A stretch of 64,000 nt of DNA from Devosia pacifica (GTDB lineage Bacteria > Pseudomonadota > Alphaproteobacteria > Rhizobiales > Devosiaceae), in assembly GCF_014652635.1 (NCBI RefSeq), contig NZ_BMZE01000002.1, positions 1 through 64,000 on the forward strand, in the 5' to 3' direction. Every line of letters starts with the position of its first letter. The stretch's first letter is position 1. Position numbers and translations under genes: made by a program. Shown here one piece after another: positions 53,295 to 63,638 of the stretch. Below the pieces are notes generated by a model. The model saw nothing but the letters and a program-made list of their open reading frames with translations. It searched no databases and had not been told where the DNA came from.

Positions 53295-53972
53295 TCACTC
53301 GGCATAGATCATCTTCTTCGTCATGCCGCCATCGAGCACCATGACCTGACCGCTCATGAACCCGGCGCCTGTCAGATAGAGCACTGCCTCGGCGACATCG
53401 TGGGGGCGCCCGACCCGGCCAACCGGATGCTGATCATGATCGATCGCCCGCAGGTCGGTCTCGTCGGTGATCCATCCCGGCGCGATAGCATTGACACGAA
53501 TGCGAGGGCCGAGGCTGATTGCCAGCGCGTGCGTGAGCGCCACCAGCCCACCCTTCGAGGCGGCATAGGCCTCGGTATTCGACTCGGACATGAACGCGCG
53601 GCTCGAGGCCATGTTGACGATACTGGACCCTTCTGTCATCAGCGGAACGGCTGCCCGCGTCATCAGAAACGCACCGGTCAGGTGACTGTCGGTAACGCGT
53701 CGCCAGTCGGCCAGCGACAGCTCGGCAATCGAGCCTGCATCCGGGCCGGCAATTCCTGCATTATTGACCAGCAGATCGAGGGTATCCCAACCCAGTGCGG
53801 CGAAAGCCTTGGCGACCGCGGCCTCATCGCTGACATCGCATTGAATGTGCACTCCCCCTTCGCGGCCCTCTTTGGTGTCGAAAGAAGCCACCTGCCAGCC
53901 CTCCTCATCGAGAAGCCGACAGATTGCAGTACCGATGAGGCCGGCTCCGCCTGTGATGATTGCGCGCTTCAT
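53295..53972 (-). CDS. short-chain dehydrogenase/reductase
   Basis: This encodes 225 aa. TGGAGLIGTAI is the nucleotide-binding loop, NNAG is present, and the catalytic serine and YAASK tetrad are in NMASSRAFMSESNTEAYAASKGG. Substrate unknown. It is transcribed convergently to the dpp operon. Confidence 0.9.
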   Translation of the reverse strand: MKRAIITGGAGLIGTAICRLLDEEGWQVASFDTKEGREGGVHIQCDVSDEAAVAKAFAALGWDTLDLLVNNAGIAGPDAGSIAELSLADWRRVTDSHLTGAFLMTRAAVPLMTEGSSIVNMASSRAFMSESNTEAYAASKGGLVALTHALAISLGPRIRVNAIAPGWITDETDLRAIDHDQHPVGRVGRPHDVAEAVLYLTGAGFMSGQVMVLDGGMTKKMIYAE

Positions 53973-54039
53973 CCTGTGCCGCTCCCCGACCGTTGATTGC
54001 TCGCAAGCTCAACCAGACGCGCCGCGCATCGTTCCGACA

Positions 54040-55032
54040 TCATTCTCGTGCGTAGGCTTCTCCGCTCACATCGATGATGCAAGCGCCTGTCTTGTCACCA
54101 TCTTCGACATAGCGATGCGCCTCTGGCAGCGCCTCGAGCGAGAAGCTGCGGTCGATCACGACGCGCAGCGCGCCATCGGCAATTTGGTGCTTCAGGAAAT
54201 CAAGATCCTCGACCTCGTCCCCGGCCAGTTCGAACATCGCTCTAATGCGCTTTCGCCGGTTCTCCATCATCGCAGCCAGCATCTGCGCGGTCTTGGGATT
54301 GCCCAGCACGTAGCGCCCACCATGGTTGAGGACTGCGACACTCTGGGAGAAAGGGCCGAGGCCCACGATATCGATGATGGCATCATATCGCCCCGGCCCG
54401 CGCCAATAGTCCTGCGCCTGATAATCGATAACGTGATCGGCTCCCAGCGAGCGCAGCATGGCATGCTTTCGTGCCTTATCCACGGCCACCACTTGCGCGC
54501 CAGCGGCCTTTGCCAACTGCACGGCGAACATGCCGATGGCGCCACCTGCCCCGTTGATGAGGATCGTCTCGCCCGGCTGCAGCTGACATTTGCGCACGAA
54601 GTGCAATCCGTTCAGCCCGCCTGTCGGTATGGAAGCCGCTTCGGCATAGCTCATTCCCTCCGGAATTGCTGTCAGGCTCGCAGCTTCAGGCAACCGCGCA
54701 AACTCGGCATAGGCTCCCATGCTGAACCCGGTAGAGCCAAATACACGGTCACCCGGCTTGAACCGCTTCACATCGGCTCCGACAGAGTCGATAACGCCTG
54801 CAATCTCCATCCCGAGCACGGGTTGGCGTGGTTTCAGAATACCGAAGGCGAGCCTCGCCGGCAGCCAGATCCAGTCGGCCAGCTTGAAAGCGCGGACCTC
54901 GCAATCACCCAGTGTGACCGTTGCCGCGTGAACGCGCAGAACAACATCGCCCGCACGCGGCGTCGGTTTATCGACCTCCCGCAGTTCAAGAACCTCTGGA
55001 GGCCCATAGCTTGTGCAGTGCATTGCCTTCAT
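54040..55032 (-). CDS. MDR-family NAD(P)-dependent oxidoreductase
   Basis: This encodes 330 aa from the ATG at 55032 behind GGGGGA. GroES-like N-terminal domain (YGPPEVLELREVDKPTPRAGDVVLRV) and nucleotide-binding domain with NGAGGAIGMFAVQLAKAAGAQVVAVDKARK. No structural zinc cysteines are visible, which suits the quinone oxidoreductase-like branch. Substrate unknown. Confidence 0.88.
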   Translation of the reverse strand: MKAMHCTSYGPPEVLELREVDKPTPRAGDVVLRVHAATVTLGDCEVRAFKLADWIWLPARLAFGILKPRQPVLGMEIAGVIDSVGADVKRFKPGDRVFGSTGFSMGAYAEFARLPEAASLTAIPEGMSYAEAASIPTGGLNGLHFVRKCQLQPGETILINGAGGAIGMFAVQLAKAAGAQVVAVDKARKHAMLRSLGADHVIDYQAQDYWRGPGRYDAIIDIVGLGPFSQSVAVLNHGGRYVLGNPKTAQMLAAMMENRRKRIRAMFELAGDEVEDLDFLKHQIADGALRVVIDRSFSLEALPEAHRYVEDGDKTGACIIDVSGEAYARE

Positions 55033-55187
55033 TGCAGTTCCCCCAAAATATTCTGTCCCCGCATCAGCGAGCAAGAAAGCGAGGGCCGTGTCAACGGCGC
55101 AACCCGACGTTCAGCCGCCATTCAGCCACATCTGGTTAGCACTGTTGACACTGAGAGGATGCATGGGCCGCCTCAAAGCACTGGGGG

Positions 55188-55919
55188 ATGAAATTGAAGC
55201 TTGTCGGTGTTGTCGCTGCACTCGTCGTCGCCGTTGGTATCGCGCTGGCGGGATGGTTCGTTGGCTCTTCGCTGGTCGAAAGCCGGCAACCGCTGCGAAC
55301 CGTGACCGTCAAGGGACTATCGGAGCGCCCTGTGCGCGCTGATCTTGGCTTTTGGCCAATCAGGTTTGTTGCAACGGGGGCGAGTCTTGAGGAGGCTCGG
55401 GCGGGGCTGGCCGATTCAGAATCCGCCGTTCGGGCCTTTTTGGCGGATAGAGCGTTCTCGGACGAGGAGATTCAGGTCCAGACTGTTCTCGTCGAAGATC
55501 GCGCTGCCGGATACAATGCCGGCTCGACGCCTGATGCATTCCGGTTCGTACTGACAGAAGAAATGCTGGTAACGACCAACAAAGTCGAAGAGCTCGCCGA
55601 GGCATCGCGCATGGTGGCCGACCTGCTCCGCCAGGGGGTCGTGTTTTCGTCGGACGCCTATAATGCGGGAGCCTCGTTCGTCTTCACGGGCGTCAATGAC
55701 TACAAGGCTGATATGCTGACTGAGGCGACGCAGCGGGCTCGGGAAACAGCAGCACAGTTCGCCGAGGAGTCGAACGCCGTAGTGGGTGATATCCAGACCG
55801 CCAATCAGGGCGTTTTCGAAATCCTGCCGGCCGTCGAGATACCGAATGACCGGCCGGAAAAGCAGATCGACAAGAAGCTGCGAGTGGTGACGACGATCAC
55901 CTACTTCTTAAGCGACTGA
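55188..55919 (+). CDS. SIMPL (DUF541) domain protein
   Basis: This encodes 243 aa. The N-terminus is an uncleaved or cleavable hydrophobic helix (LKLVGVVAALVVAVGIALAGWFVG). The rest has the SIMPL pattern: TVTVKGLSERPVRADLGFWPIRFVATG and late DMLTEATQRARETAAQFAEESNAVVGDI. Periplasmic; role uncertain in the family. Confidence 0.88.
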   Translation: MKLKLVGVVAALVVAVGIALAGWFVGSSLVESRQPLRTVTVKGLSERPVRADLGFWPIRFVATGASLEEARAGLADSESAVRAFLADRAFSDEEIQVQTVLVEDRAAGYNAGSTPDAFRFVLTEEMLVTTNKVEELAEASRMVADLLRQGVVFSSDAYNAGASFVFTGVNDYKADMLTEATQRARETAAQFAEESNAVVGDIQTANQGVFEILPAVEIPNDRPEKQIDKKLRVVTTITYFLSD

Positions 55920-55949
55920 GTGTCTCTACGAGCTGTCTACCGACACACA

Positions 55950-58607
55950 TCAAGAGGCGCGCCGCCATGGCGCGGCACCAAGAAATTTGCGCAGTTCAGC
56001 TTCCGGCATCGGCCGCGCGAACGCATATCCCTGCAGAATGTCGCAGCCGAGATCGCGCAGGATCCGCGCGTGCTGCATGGTTTCAACGCCCTCCGCCAGC
56101 ACCTCGATGTCGAGCGATTTGCCGATATCGATGATCGATGTCAGGAGCTTGCGCTGGGCTTTATCGCTGACAATGGGATCCACCAGTTGGCGATCGATCT
56201 TGAGACGTTTCGGGCGCAGCTTCTGCAAGGAGACGATCGAGGCATAGCCGGTTCCAAAATCATCGATTTCGATGTCGACGCCCAGCTCCTTGAGCTGATC
56301 GATGTTCCAGCCAACCATGTCCTGGCTGTCGTCGAGGAAGATCGACTCTACCAGTTCAAAAGAAAGCTGCCCGGGCTTGAAATGCAGCTGCCTGAGGCTC
56401 GGAACAAGGTTCTCCTCATGCAACCGGCGCAATGAGACGTTCACGGAGACGCGCGGGACGGCGACGCCCGCCGCATTCCACGCGCGCAGGTCGCGCAACG
56501 CCACCTCCATGATGTGCCGGTCGATGTTCGCGACAACGTTAAGGTCTTCTGCGATACCCAAGAATGTGTCCGGCGCCTGCAGGCCACGCTCAGGGTGATC
56601 CCAGCGTGCCAGCGCTTCCACCCCGACAACATCGTGCGTGGCCGCATCGAACTGCGGCTGGTAATGCGCCACAAACTCCTGGCGCTCCAGGCCGACCAGG
56701 ATCTCGTCAGCCATTTGCTTGGTCCGGACAAGTTCGGCCTGCAGCGCATCGCTGAAGAACTCGAAGCGACTTCTGCCGCTGGACTTCGCGCGATAAAGCG
56801 CGATGTCGGCATTTACCAGAAGCGTGCGGACATCCATGTCGCCCCGCTCGACAGCAATGCCAACGCTCACACCACAACGACATTCATGTCCCTGATAGGG
56901 TACGGGCTGGCGCATCAGCGCGATGATCCGCTCGGCGAGTTCGACCAGCTTCTCCTCGCCATGCGAGACCGAACAGACGATAACGAACTCGTCTCCACCG
57001 ATCCGGGCAACAAAGTCGCCGGGCGCCACAGACGTCGTCAGCACACGCGCAGCGTGACATAGCAGAGAGTCGCCGGCGGCATGCCCCAGCGTGTCATTGA
57101 TCTGCTTGAACCGGTCCAGGTCTATGTGCAGAAGAGCGACAGGGTTCCTGCGGGTCTCGAGTTGCGCTCTACGGCGCAGCATTTCGTCAAGATAGCGCCG
57201 GTTCGGCAGCCCGGTCAGGCTGTCATGCAGCGCGTTGTGTTCAATTCTCGCCTTGGCAGCTTCCAGCTCAAGATTGCGCTCTTCCGTGAGCTGCTTGGCA
57301 CGACGAAGGTCCTCGTTCCGCCTGACGTCAGCCGTCACATCCCAGTTTACGCCGATCACACGCGGCGTTTCACCAACGGAGCGGACGACGCTGCCAAGGG
57401 ACCTTATGTGCCGCACCTCGCCGGATTTCATCTGGATACGGAATTCCGTTTCAAGCGTTCCACCGTCTTCCGTCACCTGGCGGAGTTCTTGCTCTGTCCG
57501 GGAACGGTCATCCGGGTGCAGAGCTGAGGACCAGTCTTCGTAGCTGCCGCTGCGCGCCGTTGGTACGAGCCCATAAAGCTCGTGCATCCGCTCATCCCAA
57601 ATCAGCTGCCGCGTCGTAAGGTCCAGCTCCCACACACCTACACGCGAGCTTTCGAGAGCAAGCGTCAGCCTCTTGGAAAGCGTTGCCAGTTCAACCTCGC
57701 GCTGGCGCAATTGTCGAACAGTCTTTTGGCGCTGCGCCAGAAAGTGCCCTGTCGTCACGATTGGCACGACGACCAGCAGCCCCGCGATCGCAACAGCAGC
57801 GCGAATCCACCAGATTTCGGAACTTGGTTGAGTCCATCCCGTGGTTGGTATTCCAGCGATCTGCCAGGATCCATTTGGCAAATCCACTGTGGCCAGGACG
57901 GGATCGCGATCGAAGACTGCTGAGTCTCCGTAAAACAGCTGCCCTTCGGTGCCACGGCCGTCTCGTCCGAGGATCGCGAGATCGAGAGGCGAGTCTGCAT
58001 CGAGCAGCCCGGCGTTGGCGTAAAGTATATCGGCGTCGATCACTGCAGAAACGACGCCCCAGAACGCGCCGCTATTTGTGGTTACGGGGAAGCGTGCGAC
58101 GAATCCGCGACCGCCCTGCACGAGATCGACGGGACCGGCGACGATAATCCGGTTCTCCCGCATCACCCGCATCGCCGCCTCACTTTGCTCTGGCTGCGTG
58201 CGGTAATTGAGACCCATCACCGACTCATTGCCAGCGAGCGGCGCGACCATCGTAACAGTCATGTCGGGGGCCGCCGCGATGCTGCGCAACGATGAGCCGG
58301 CAGTAAACAGGGAGCGCGTGAGGTTCGCAAATCGCTGTTGATCGATGTCCGGCTCGGCCGCAATTACACTGACGAGACCACGCACCAGCTGGATATTTCC
58401 AGAGATTTCGCCTTCGAGCTTGGCACGCAGAAGCGAGACGTCAGACGTGACCTGTGTGCGAAGCCGCTCGCGGGCGACCTGGTTGTGCTGCCATTCCGCG
58501 AACACGCCGGCTACCACGACAATCAGCAAAGCGATCGAGGCGGCAATCAGCGGCGTTGGCCTGAGCAAGCGCCCGACACCTGAATTATGCCCTGTCTGGT
58601 CACTCAC
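55950..58607 (-). CDS. CHASE-PAS-GGDEF-EAL cyclic-di-GMP protein
   Basis: This encodes 885 aa. A membrane helix near residues 19-38, a periplasmic CHASE domain (40-250) and a second helix near 272-290 are followed by a PAS domain, a GGDEF domain with intact RIGGDEF near residue 537, and an EAL domain with GVEALARWDHP near 664 and DDFGTGYASI later. Both active-site signatures are present, so synthesis and breakdown of cyclic-di-GMP are possible. The ligand is unknown. Confidence 0.92.
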   Translation of the reverse strand: MSDQTGHNSGVGRLLRPTPLIAASIALLIVVVAGVFAEWQHNQVARERLRTQVTSDVSLLRAKLEGEISGNIQLVRGLVSVIAAEPDIDQQRFANLTRSLFTAGSSLRSIAAAPDMTVTMVAPLAGNESVMGLNYRTQPEQSEAAMRVMRENRIIVAGPVDLVQGGRGFVARFPVTTNSGAFWGVVSAVIDADILYANAGLLDADSPLDLAILGRDGRGTEGQLFYGDSAVFDRDPVLATVDLPNGSWQIAGIPTTGWTQPSSEIWWIRAAVAIAGLLVVVPIVTTGHFLAQRQKTVRQLRQREVELATLSKRLTLALESSRVGVWELDLTTRQLIWDERMHELYGLVPTARSGSYEDWSSALHPDDRSRTEQELRQVTEDGGTLETEFRIQMKSGEVRHIRSLGSVVRSVGETPRVIGVNWDVTADVRRNEDLRRAKQLTEERNLELEAAKARIEHNALHDSLTGLPNRRYLDEMLRRRAQLETRRNPVALLHIDLDRFKQINDTLGHAAGDSLLCHAARVLTTSVAPGDFVARIGGDEFVIVCSVSHGEEKLVELAERIIALMRQPVPYQGHECRCGVSVGIAVERGDMDVRTLLVNADIALYRAKSSGRSRFEFFSDALQAELVRTKQMADEILVGLERQEFVAHYQPQFDAATHDVVGVEALARWDHPERGLQAPDTFLGIAEDLNVVANIDRHIMEVALRDLRAWNAAGVAVPRVSVNVSLRRLHEENLVPSLRQLHFKPGQLSFELVESIFLDDSQDMVGWNIDQLKELGVDIEIDDFGTGYASIVSLQKLRPKRLKIDRQLVDPIVSDKAQRKLLTSIIDIGKSLDIEVLAEGVETMQHARILRDLGCDILQGYAFARPMPEAELRKFLGAAPWRRAS

Positions 58608-58716
58608 CTGAAAGACCCTGCACTGGATATACTGCGCAGGACGTTAGTCGAGGTTCGTTTACAAACAGCTTAGCCAGTGCAAAGCGCTTCCAGGGCGCAT
58701 CTGTCGTTTTCTGATC

Positions 58717-59769
58717 TTACTCGACCCGCTGTCCCGTCTCGCTAACGAAGCTGTGAAGGGCAGATGCTGGCATGAACAGTTTGATATGACTGCCTTCGCC
58801 CTCGGCGAGGCGCCCCTGCACTACGACGGTTGCCAGCGTCTCTATCCCGTTGAGATTGACATAGACGTGGCTCTCACCGCCGACCGGCTCAATCAGCTCC
58901 ACCGTCCCCTCGAGCGCGATGAAGGGTTCCGCCGGCTCTTCGAGCCGCAGCGCTTCGGGACGAATCCCGACGAGATCGGCTTTCGCGGGAATGCTGGCTG
59001 GAAGCGTCGTTCCCGGAAGTTGACGCAAAGTCGCCAGCTCGAAAATGTTCATCGGCGGGGAGCCGATGAACCCCGCAACGAAGAGCGACGCCGGGCGCTC
59101 GAACAGATCTACGGGCTTGCCGACCTGCTCGATCCGGCCCGCATTCATCACCACCAGGCGGTCCGCCAGCGTCATCGCCTCGAGCTGATCGTGTGTGACG
59201 TAAACGCTCGTGGTTTTCAGTGATCGCTGCAGGCGCTTGATCTCGATCCGCATCTGGCCGCGCAACTTGGCATCAAGATTGCTCAGCGGCTCATCAAACA
59301 GGAATGCCTTTGGCTGGCGTACGATCGCCCGGCCCATCGCAACGCGCTGGCGCTGGCCACCAGAGAGCTGGCGCGGTTTTCGGTCGAGGAATCGGGTTAT
59401 TTCGAGAATGCGGGCAGCCTCGTTTACGCGTTGCTCAATTTCCGCTTTCGGCGTCCTGCGGTTCTTGAGGCCATACTCAAGGTTCTGGCGCACGCTCATA
59501 TGCGGATAAAGCGCGTAATTCTGGAACACCATGGCAATGTCGCGCTCAGCGGGTTCAAGCTTGTTGACGACCTTGTCGCCAATCCTGACTTCGCCGGCGG
59601 TGATGCTCTCGAGCCCAGCGATCATGCGCAGGAGGGTGGACTTGCCGCAGCCAGATGGGCCGACGAGGACAACGAGTTCACCGTCCGAGATGTCGAGATT
59701 GAGATCGCTGATCGCTTCGACATTGCCCGGATAGACCTTGCGGACGGAGGAGATTTTGATGCTAGCCAT
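58717..59769 (-). CDS. ugpC: glycerol-3-phosphate ABC transporter ATP-binding protein
   Basis: This encodes 350 aa. Walker [10 protein letters not shown] is at 37-45, the signature is [16 protein letters not shown], Walker B is [11 protein letters not shown] and there is a C-terminal TOBE region. It is the last gene of ugpBAEC, 2 nt after ugpE. Confidence 0.92.
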   Translation of the reverse strand: MASIKISSVRKVYPGNVEAISDLNLDISDGELVVLVGPSGCGKSTLLRMIAGLESITAGEVRIGDKVVNKLEPAERDIAMVFQNYALYPHMSVRQNLEYGLKNRRTPKAEIEQRVNEAARILEITRFLDRKPRQLSGGQRQRVAMGRAIVRQPKAFLFDEPLSNLDAKLRGQMRIEIKRLQRSLKTTSVYVTHDQLEAMTLADRLVVMNAGRIEQVGKPVDLFERPASLFVAGFIGSPPMNIFELATLRQLPGTTLPASIPAKADLVGIRPEALRLEEPAEPFIALEGTVELIEPVGGESHVYVNLNGIETLATVVVQGRLAEGEGSHIKLFMPASALHSFVSETGQRVE

Positions 59770-59771
59770 GA

Positions 59772-60620
59772 TTATTTCTCCGTTTCGACCAGGCCCTTGA
59801 CGAACAGGCGCTGCATGGAAAGGACCACGAGAACAGGGGGAAGCATGGCGAGGATGACGGTCGCCATCACCAGGTTCCAGTCGGGCTCGCGGTCGGTCTG
59901 CGCCATCAGGCGCTTAATGCCCATGACGATGGTGTAGAACTGTTCCTGCGTGGTGACGAGCAGCGGCCACAGGTACTGGATCCAGCCATAAATGAACATG
60001 ATCACGAACAGCGCCGCGATGTTGGTGATCGATACCGGAACGAGGATATCCTTGAAGAACTTCATTGGACCGGCGCCATCGACGCGGGCCGCTTCCATCA
60101 GTTCTTCCGGCACAGTCATGAAAAACTGACGGAACAGGAAGGTGGCGGTAGCCGAGGCTATAAGCGGCAGCGTGAGACCAGCGTAAGAGTTCAGCAATCC
60201 GAGATCTGCGACGACGGCGAAGGTCGGCATGATGCGCACTTCGACCGGCAGCATCAGGGTGATGAAGATCGTCCAGAACGCCAGGGTGCGAAGCGGAAAG
60301 CGGAAGTAGACGATGGCAAATGCCGACAGCAGCGAGATGATGATCTTGCCGACGGCGATGATCATCGCCATCCAGAATGAGTTGGTGAGCATCAGCCACA
60401 CTGGCGGCGTGCCGGCCAGTTCGAGCCCCTCTCCGAGCATACGCGAATAGGTCTCGACCATGTTGTCGCCCGGCAGCAGCGGCATGACGCCACGCACGAA
60501 GGCAGACGGCTCGTGCGTCGAGGCAATGAAGGCGACATAGACCGGGAAGGCAACGATCAGTACGCCGACCACAAGGACGAGATGGGTCAGAGCATCGAGC
60601 CAGGGCCTGTTTTCTACCAT
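59772..60620 (-). CDS. ugpE: glycerol-3-phosphate ABC transporter permease
   Basis: This encodes 282 aa. Six hydrophobic helices are present, and the EAA loop [29 protein letters not shown] is characteristic of MalG/UgpE permeases. It starts 12 nt after ugpA. Confidence 0.92.
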   Translation of the reverse strand: MVENRPWLDALTHLVLVVGVLIVAFPVYVAFIASTHEPSAFVRGVMPLLPGDNMVETYSRMLGEGLELAGTPPVWLMLTNSFWMAMIIAVGKIIISLLSAFAIVYFRFPLRTLAFWTIFITLMLPVEVRIMPTFAVVADLGLLNSYAGLTLPLIASATATFLFRQFFMTVPEELMEAARVDGAGPMKFFKDILVPVSITNIAALFVIMFIYGWIQYLWPLLVTTQEQFYTIVMGIKRLMAQTDREPDWNLVMATVILAMLPPVLVVLSMQRLFVKGLVETEK

Positions 60621-60632
60621 TGGACCGCTCCC

Positions 60633-61517
60633 TTAGTAGTTGACCCGGCGTTCGACGTACCGGAACTGAATGAAGGTGAGGAAGATGACAATGCCCATCA
60701 GCAGCACCGACTGGGCCGAGGACGAGCCGATATTGAGCCCCGCAACGCCATCAACATAAACTTTGTAGACGAGGGTCGTGGTGGACTGACCCGGGCCGCC
60801 TGAGGTCGTGGCGTCGATCGTTCCGAAGCTTTCGAACATCACGTAGTTGATGTTGATGATCATCAGGAAGAACGTTGTTGGCGACAGCAGCGGAAAGATA
60901 ATCGTCCAGAAGCGCTTGAACGGCCCTGCGCCGTCGATGGAAGCGGCCTCGGAGAGCGACGCTGGAACCGACTGCAGGCCGGCGACAAAGAACAGGAAAT
61001 TGTAGGAAATCTGCTTCCACGCCGATGCGATGACGATCAGTGCCATCGCCTGGCCACCGGAGACCCGATGATTCCAGTCATAGCCGAAGCCTTCGAGGAT
61101 GTAGGGCAAGAGGCCAATAGTGGGGTTGAACAGGAACCACCACAAGACGCCCGCCACAACCGGCGCAACGGCGTAAGGCCATACAAGCAGCGTCGTGTAA
61201 AGCCGTGCCGTGCGGATCGCCCGATCAACGCACACAGCCAGCAACAGCGCGAAGCCCATCGAAACAGCGACGACACCAAATGCGAACACTGCCGTGTTCC
61301 ATAGGGCATTGGCGTAGGACGGATCGGACAGAACACGCGTATAGTTTTCGAACCAGACGAAGGTGGTGCGAAATCCGAAGGGATCCTGCCGCTCAAAGCT
61401 CGAGGTCACTGCCTGGCTTGCCGGCCAGATAAAGAAGATGAGGGTAATTATGAGTTGCGGCGCCAGCAGGACATAAGGAAGCCAGCGATTGGTAAAGATA
61501 GACCGTTTGGTCTGCAT
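60633..61517 (-). CDS. ugpA: glycerol-3-phosphate ABC transporter permease
   Basis: This encodes 294 aa. The N-terminus (RWLPYVLLAPQLIITLIFFIWPASQAV) and EAA loop ASLSEAASIDGAGPFKRFWTIIFPLLSP fit UgpA/MalF permeases. A hairpin separates it from ugpB. Confidence 0.92.
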   Translation of the reverse strand: MQTKRSIFTNRWLPYVLLAPQLIITLIFFIWPASQAVTSSFERQDPFGFRTTFVWFENYTRVLSDPSYANALWNTAVFAFGVVAVSMGFALLLAVCVDRAIRTARLYTTLLVWPYAVAPVVAGVLWWFLFNPTIGLLPYILEGFGYDWNHRVSGGQAMALIVIASAWKQISYNFLFFVAGLQSVPASLSEAASIDGAGPFKRFWTIIFPLLSPTTFFLMIININYVMFESFGTIDATTSGGPGQSTTTLVYKVYVDGVAGLNIGSSSAQSVLLMGIVIFLTFIQFRYVERRVNY

Positions 61518-61583
61518 GGAGCGCCCCTGAACTGATTGTTCTTGTTCCGCCGGCCTTCTTTGGCGTGCCGGTTGAATAGAGCA

Positions 61584-61608
61584 GACCCCGGCCCATCGGG
61601 CCGAGGTC
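61584..61608 (-). terminator. hairpin between ugpB and ugpA
   Basis: GACCCCGGCCC / GGGCCGAGGTC pair over 11 positions with one G-T-type mismatch and a 3-nt loop, 18 nt after the ugpB stop. No long T-run follows, so partial termination or message protection is likely, as is usual after a binding-protein gene. Confidence 0.65.
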
Positions 61609-61626
61609 CTAATCTATTAGCGCAAC

Positions 61627-62955
61627 TTAGGAGTTGGCAGCTTCGAAATCGCGCAGGATCTGGTTGCCGCGCTCGACAGCGGAGTCGAGTGCTTCCTGAC
61701 CAGTCTTGTCACCAGCGAGAACCGACTGCAGTTCCTCGTCCATGACCATGCGGAACTGCGGCATGTTGCCGAAGCGCAGGCCCTTCGAGTTCTCGGTCGG
61801 CTCGTTCAGGTTGATCTGTTCGATGGCGATATCAGCGCCCGGGTTCTCTTCGTAGTAACCCTGCTCCTGGCTCAGCTCGTAAGCAGCCTGCGTGATCGGC
61901 AGGTAGCCAGTCCCCTGGTGCCATTCGGCCTGAACCTCTGCGGAGGAGAGGTAGTCGAAGAACGCAGCAGTTGCCGCATATTCCTCATCGGAATGGCCCT
62001 GAAGAACCCAGAGGGTCGCGCCGCCGATGATCGAGTTCTGCGGAGCACCATCGACATCGTCATAATAAGGCAGCATGCCGAACCCGACTTCGAAATCGGT
62101 GTTGGCCAGCACGCCGGCGCGCGAAGCAGACGAGCCCATGTAGATGGCGCATTCACCCGAATAGAAGGCCGGAGCGTTGTCCGAACCGCCAGCAGGGCCG
62201 CCATAAACAAAGATGCCTTCATCCTGCCAGCGAGCGAGGTCGTCCCAGAAGCGGGCTACGGTCTCGTTGTTGAAGGTGAACTCTGTACCGAGACCACCGA
62301 AGCCGTTCTCCATGGTACCGTAAGGCAGGTTGTGAAGAGCGGAGAAGTTCTCGGAGCCGATCCATGTGGCCGTGTAGGTGATCGCCATGCCGCAATTGGC
62401 AGCGCCGGATTCAACGATCTGGCGGGACATTTCCTCGGCTTCCGCCCAGGTGGTCGGGGCTGTTTCCGGGTCGAGGCCGGCTTCTTCGAACACGTCCTTG
62501 TTGTAGTAGAGGATTGGCGTCGAAGAGTTGAACGGCATCGAGAGCATGTTGCCGTTGGTATCGGTATAGTAGCCGGTGACAACCGGGAGGAAGTTCGACG
62601 GGTCGAAGTCGTTGCCGTACTCTTCCATCAGTTCATAAACCGGATAGACGGCGCCTTCGGCAGCCATCATGGTGCCGGTACCCACTTCGTAGATCTGCAC
62701 GATCGTGGGCTGCTCGCCGGCGCGGAAGGCGGCGATGGTGTTGACCATCGTCTCTTCGTACTCACCGCGATAAGAGGGGGTGACGACATAGTCGTCTTGG
62801 CCGGCATTGAAGTCTTCGGCGATCTGATTGACGCGCTCGCCCAGTTCGCCACCCATCGAGTGCCACCAGGAAATTTCGGTCTGCGCGAACGCGACCGACG
62901 ATGACAGCGTGACGGCCAGAGCCGCAAGGCCCGCCTTCGCAGTAAACTTATGCAT
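61627..62955 (-). CDS. ugpB: glycerol-3-phosphate-binding protein
   Basis: This encodes 442 aa from the ATG at 62955 behind GGGAGAA. A signal peptide (KFTAKAGLAALAVTLSSSVAFA) precedes the UgpB pattern: TEISWWHSMGGELGERVNQIAEDFN...YRGEYEETMVNTIAAFRAGEQPTIVQIYEVGTGTMMAA. It binds glycerol-3-phosphate or its diesters in the periplasm. It lies behind PHO boxes. Confidence 0.94.
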   Translation of the reverse strand: MHKFTAKAGLAALAVTLSSSVAFAQTEISWWHSMGGELGERVNQIAEDFNAGQDDYVVTPSYRGEYEETMVNTIAAFRAGEQPTIVQIYEVGTGTMMAAEGAVYPVYELMEEYGNDFDPSNFLPVVTGYYTDTNGNMLSMPFNSSTPILYYNKDVFEEAGLDPETAPTTWAEAEEMSRQIVESGAANCGMAITYTATWIGSENFSALHNLPYGTMENGFGGLGTEFTFNNETVARFWDDLARWQDEGIFVYGGPAGGSDNAPAFYSGECAIYMGSSASRAGVLANTDFEVGFGMLPYYDDVDGAPQNSIIGGATLWVLQGHSDEEYAATAAFFDYLSSAEVQAEWHQGTGYLPITQAAYELSQEQGYYEENPGADIAIEQINLNEPTENSKGLRFGNMPQFRMVMDEELQSVLAGDKTGQEALDSAVERGNQILRDFEAANS

Positions 62956-63025
62956 GATGTTCTCCCGTTGATCGGACTTCCACTGCGGAATTCCGCGCAC
63001 CTGCCAGGCCTTCTTTGCCTGTGCC

Positions 63026-63043
63026 TGATCAGATTTATGACAG
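63026..63043 (-). promoter_or_regulatory. PHO box, downstream copy
   Basis: On the minus strand CTGTCATAAATCTGATCA matches the PHO-box consensus CTGTCATAAATCTGTCAT at 14 of 18 positions. It lies 71 nt before the ugpB start. It would bind phosphorylated PhoB. Confidence 0.75.
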
Positions 63044-63195
63044 CTAGTCAGAATAGTTTTTGCTGGTCAAGACGAACCCCAACCGAAACCAAAACACCAG
63101 ATATCCGAAACCTGATATGCGCAGATGGAACCTTGGCCACTCAAGGTGTTGGCCATGAACCGGTGCCCCGTCTAGTCAGACTGGATAAATGCTCG

Positions 63196-63224
63196 ATGAC
63201 GGTTTCATGACAGATTTATGACTG
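63196..63224 (-). promoter_or_regulatory. PHO box, upstream copy with three 11-bp repeats
   Basis: On the minus strand CAGTCATAAATCTGTCAT (63224-63207) matches the PHO-box consensus at 17 of 18 positions. A third unit, CCGTCAT, continues the 11-bp spacing to 63196. CATTTATCC follows at the place expected for a -10 element. The site overlaps the stop codon of the epimerase gene, so the ugp promoter begins inside that gene's end. Confidence 0.85.
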
Positions 63225-63638
63225 AGGTTCGAGCGAAGCTTGCTGCAGCTCAACAAGGGTTCCTGCGAAGTCCTTGGGATGCATGAAGATAACGGGCAAT
63301 CCGTGTGCGCCGAGACGCGGCGCCCCATCGCCCAGCACCGTGGCTCCATCGGCTTTGAGCCGCGCCATCGCGGCCTCTATATCGGGTACTTCGAAGCACA
63401 AATGGTGCTGACCGCCCTGCGGATGACGCTCCAAGAACCGGTGCAAGGTCGAATCCGGACCAAGCGGGGAGAGCAGTTCCAAACTTGCGCTACCGGCTTC
63501 GATGAATGCGACCGTCACCCCATGCTCCGGCAAGTCCTTCGGTTCGCCAATGTCGGCGCCGAGTCGGGTTCGATACAGCGCCGAGGCCGCAGCGATATCG
63601 GGTACAGCTATGCCGATGTGATGCAGACGCCCGATCAT
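63216..63638 (-). CDS. mce: methylmalonyl-CoA epimerase
   Basis: This encodes 140 aa of VOC fold: LHHIGIAVPDIAAASALYRTRLGA and GGQHHLCFEVPDIEAAMARLKADG, with a glutamate in GTLVELQQ, give the H/H/E metal ligands. It interconverts the R and S forms of methylmalonyl-CoA for the mutase, whose gene precedes it and overlaps by 4 nt (ATGA). Confidence 0.92.
   Translation of the reverse strand: MIGRLHHIGIAVPDIAAASALYRTRLGADIGEPKDLPEHGVTVAFIEAGSASLELLSPLGPDSTLHRFLERHPQGGQHHLCFEVPDIEAAMARLKADGATVLGDGAPRLGAHGLPVIFMHPKDFAGTLVELQQASLEPQS

Noticed and set aside
53845..55191. Open frame of 448 codons on the + strand opposite the MDR oxidoreductase
   Set aside because: It is antisense to well-recognised SDR and MDR genes and has no family pattern.
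61918..62904. Open frame of 328 codons on the + strand opposite ugpB
   Set aside because: UgpB is unmistakable on the other strand; the antisense product is a codon-bias artefact.
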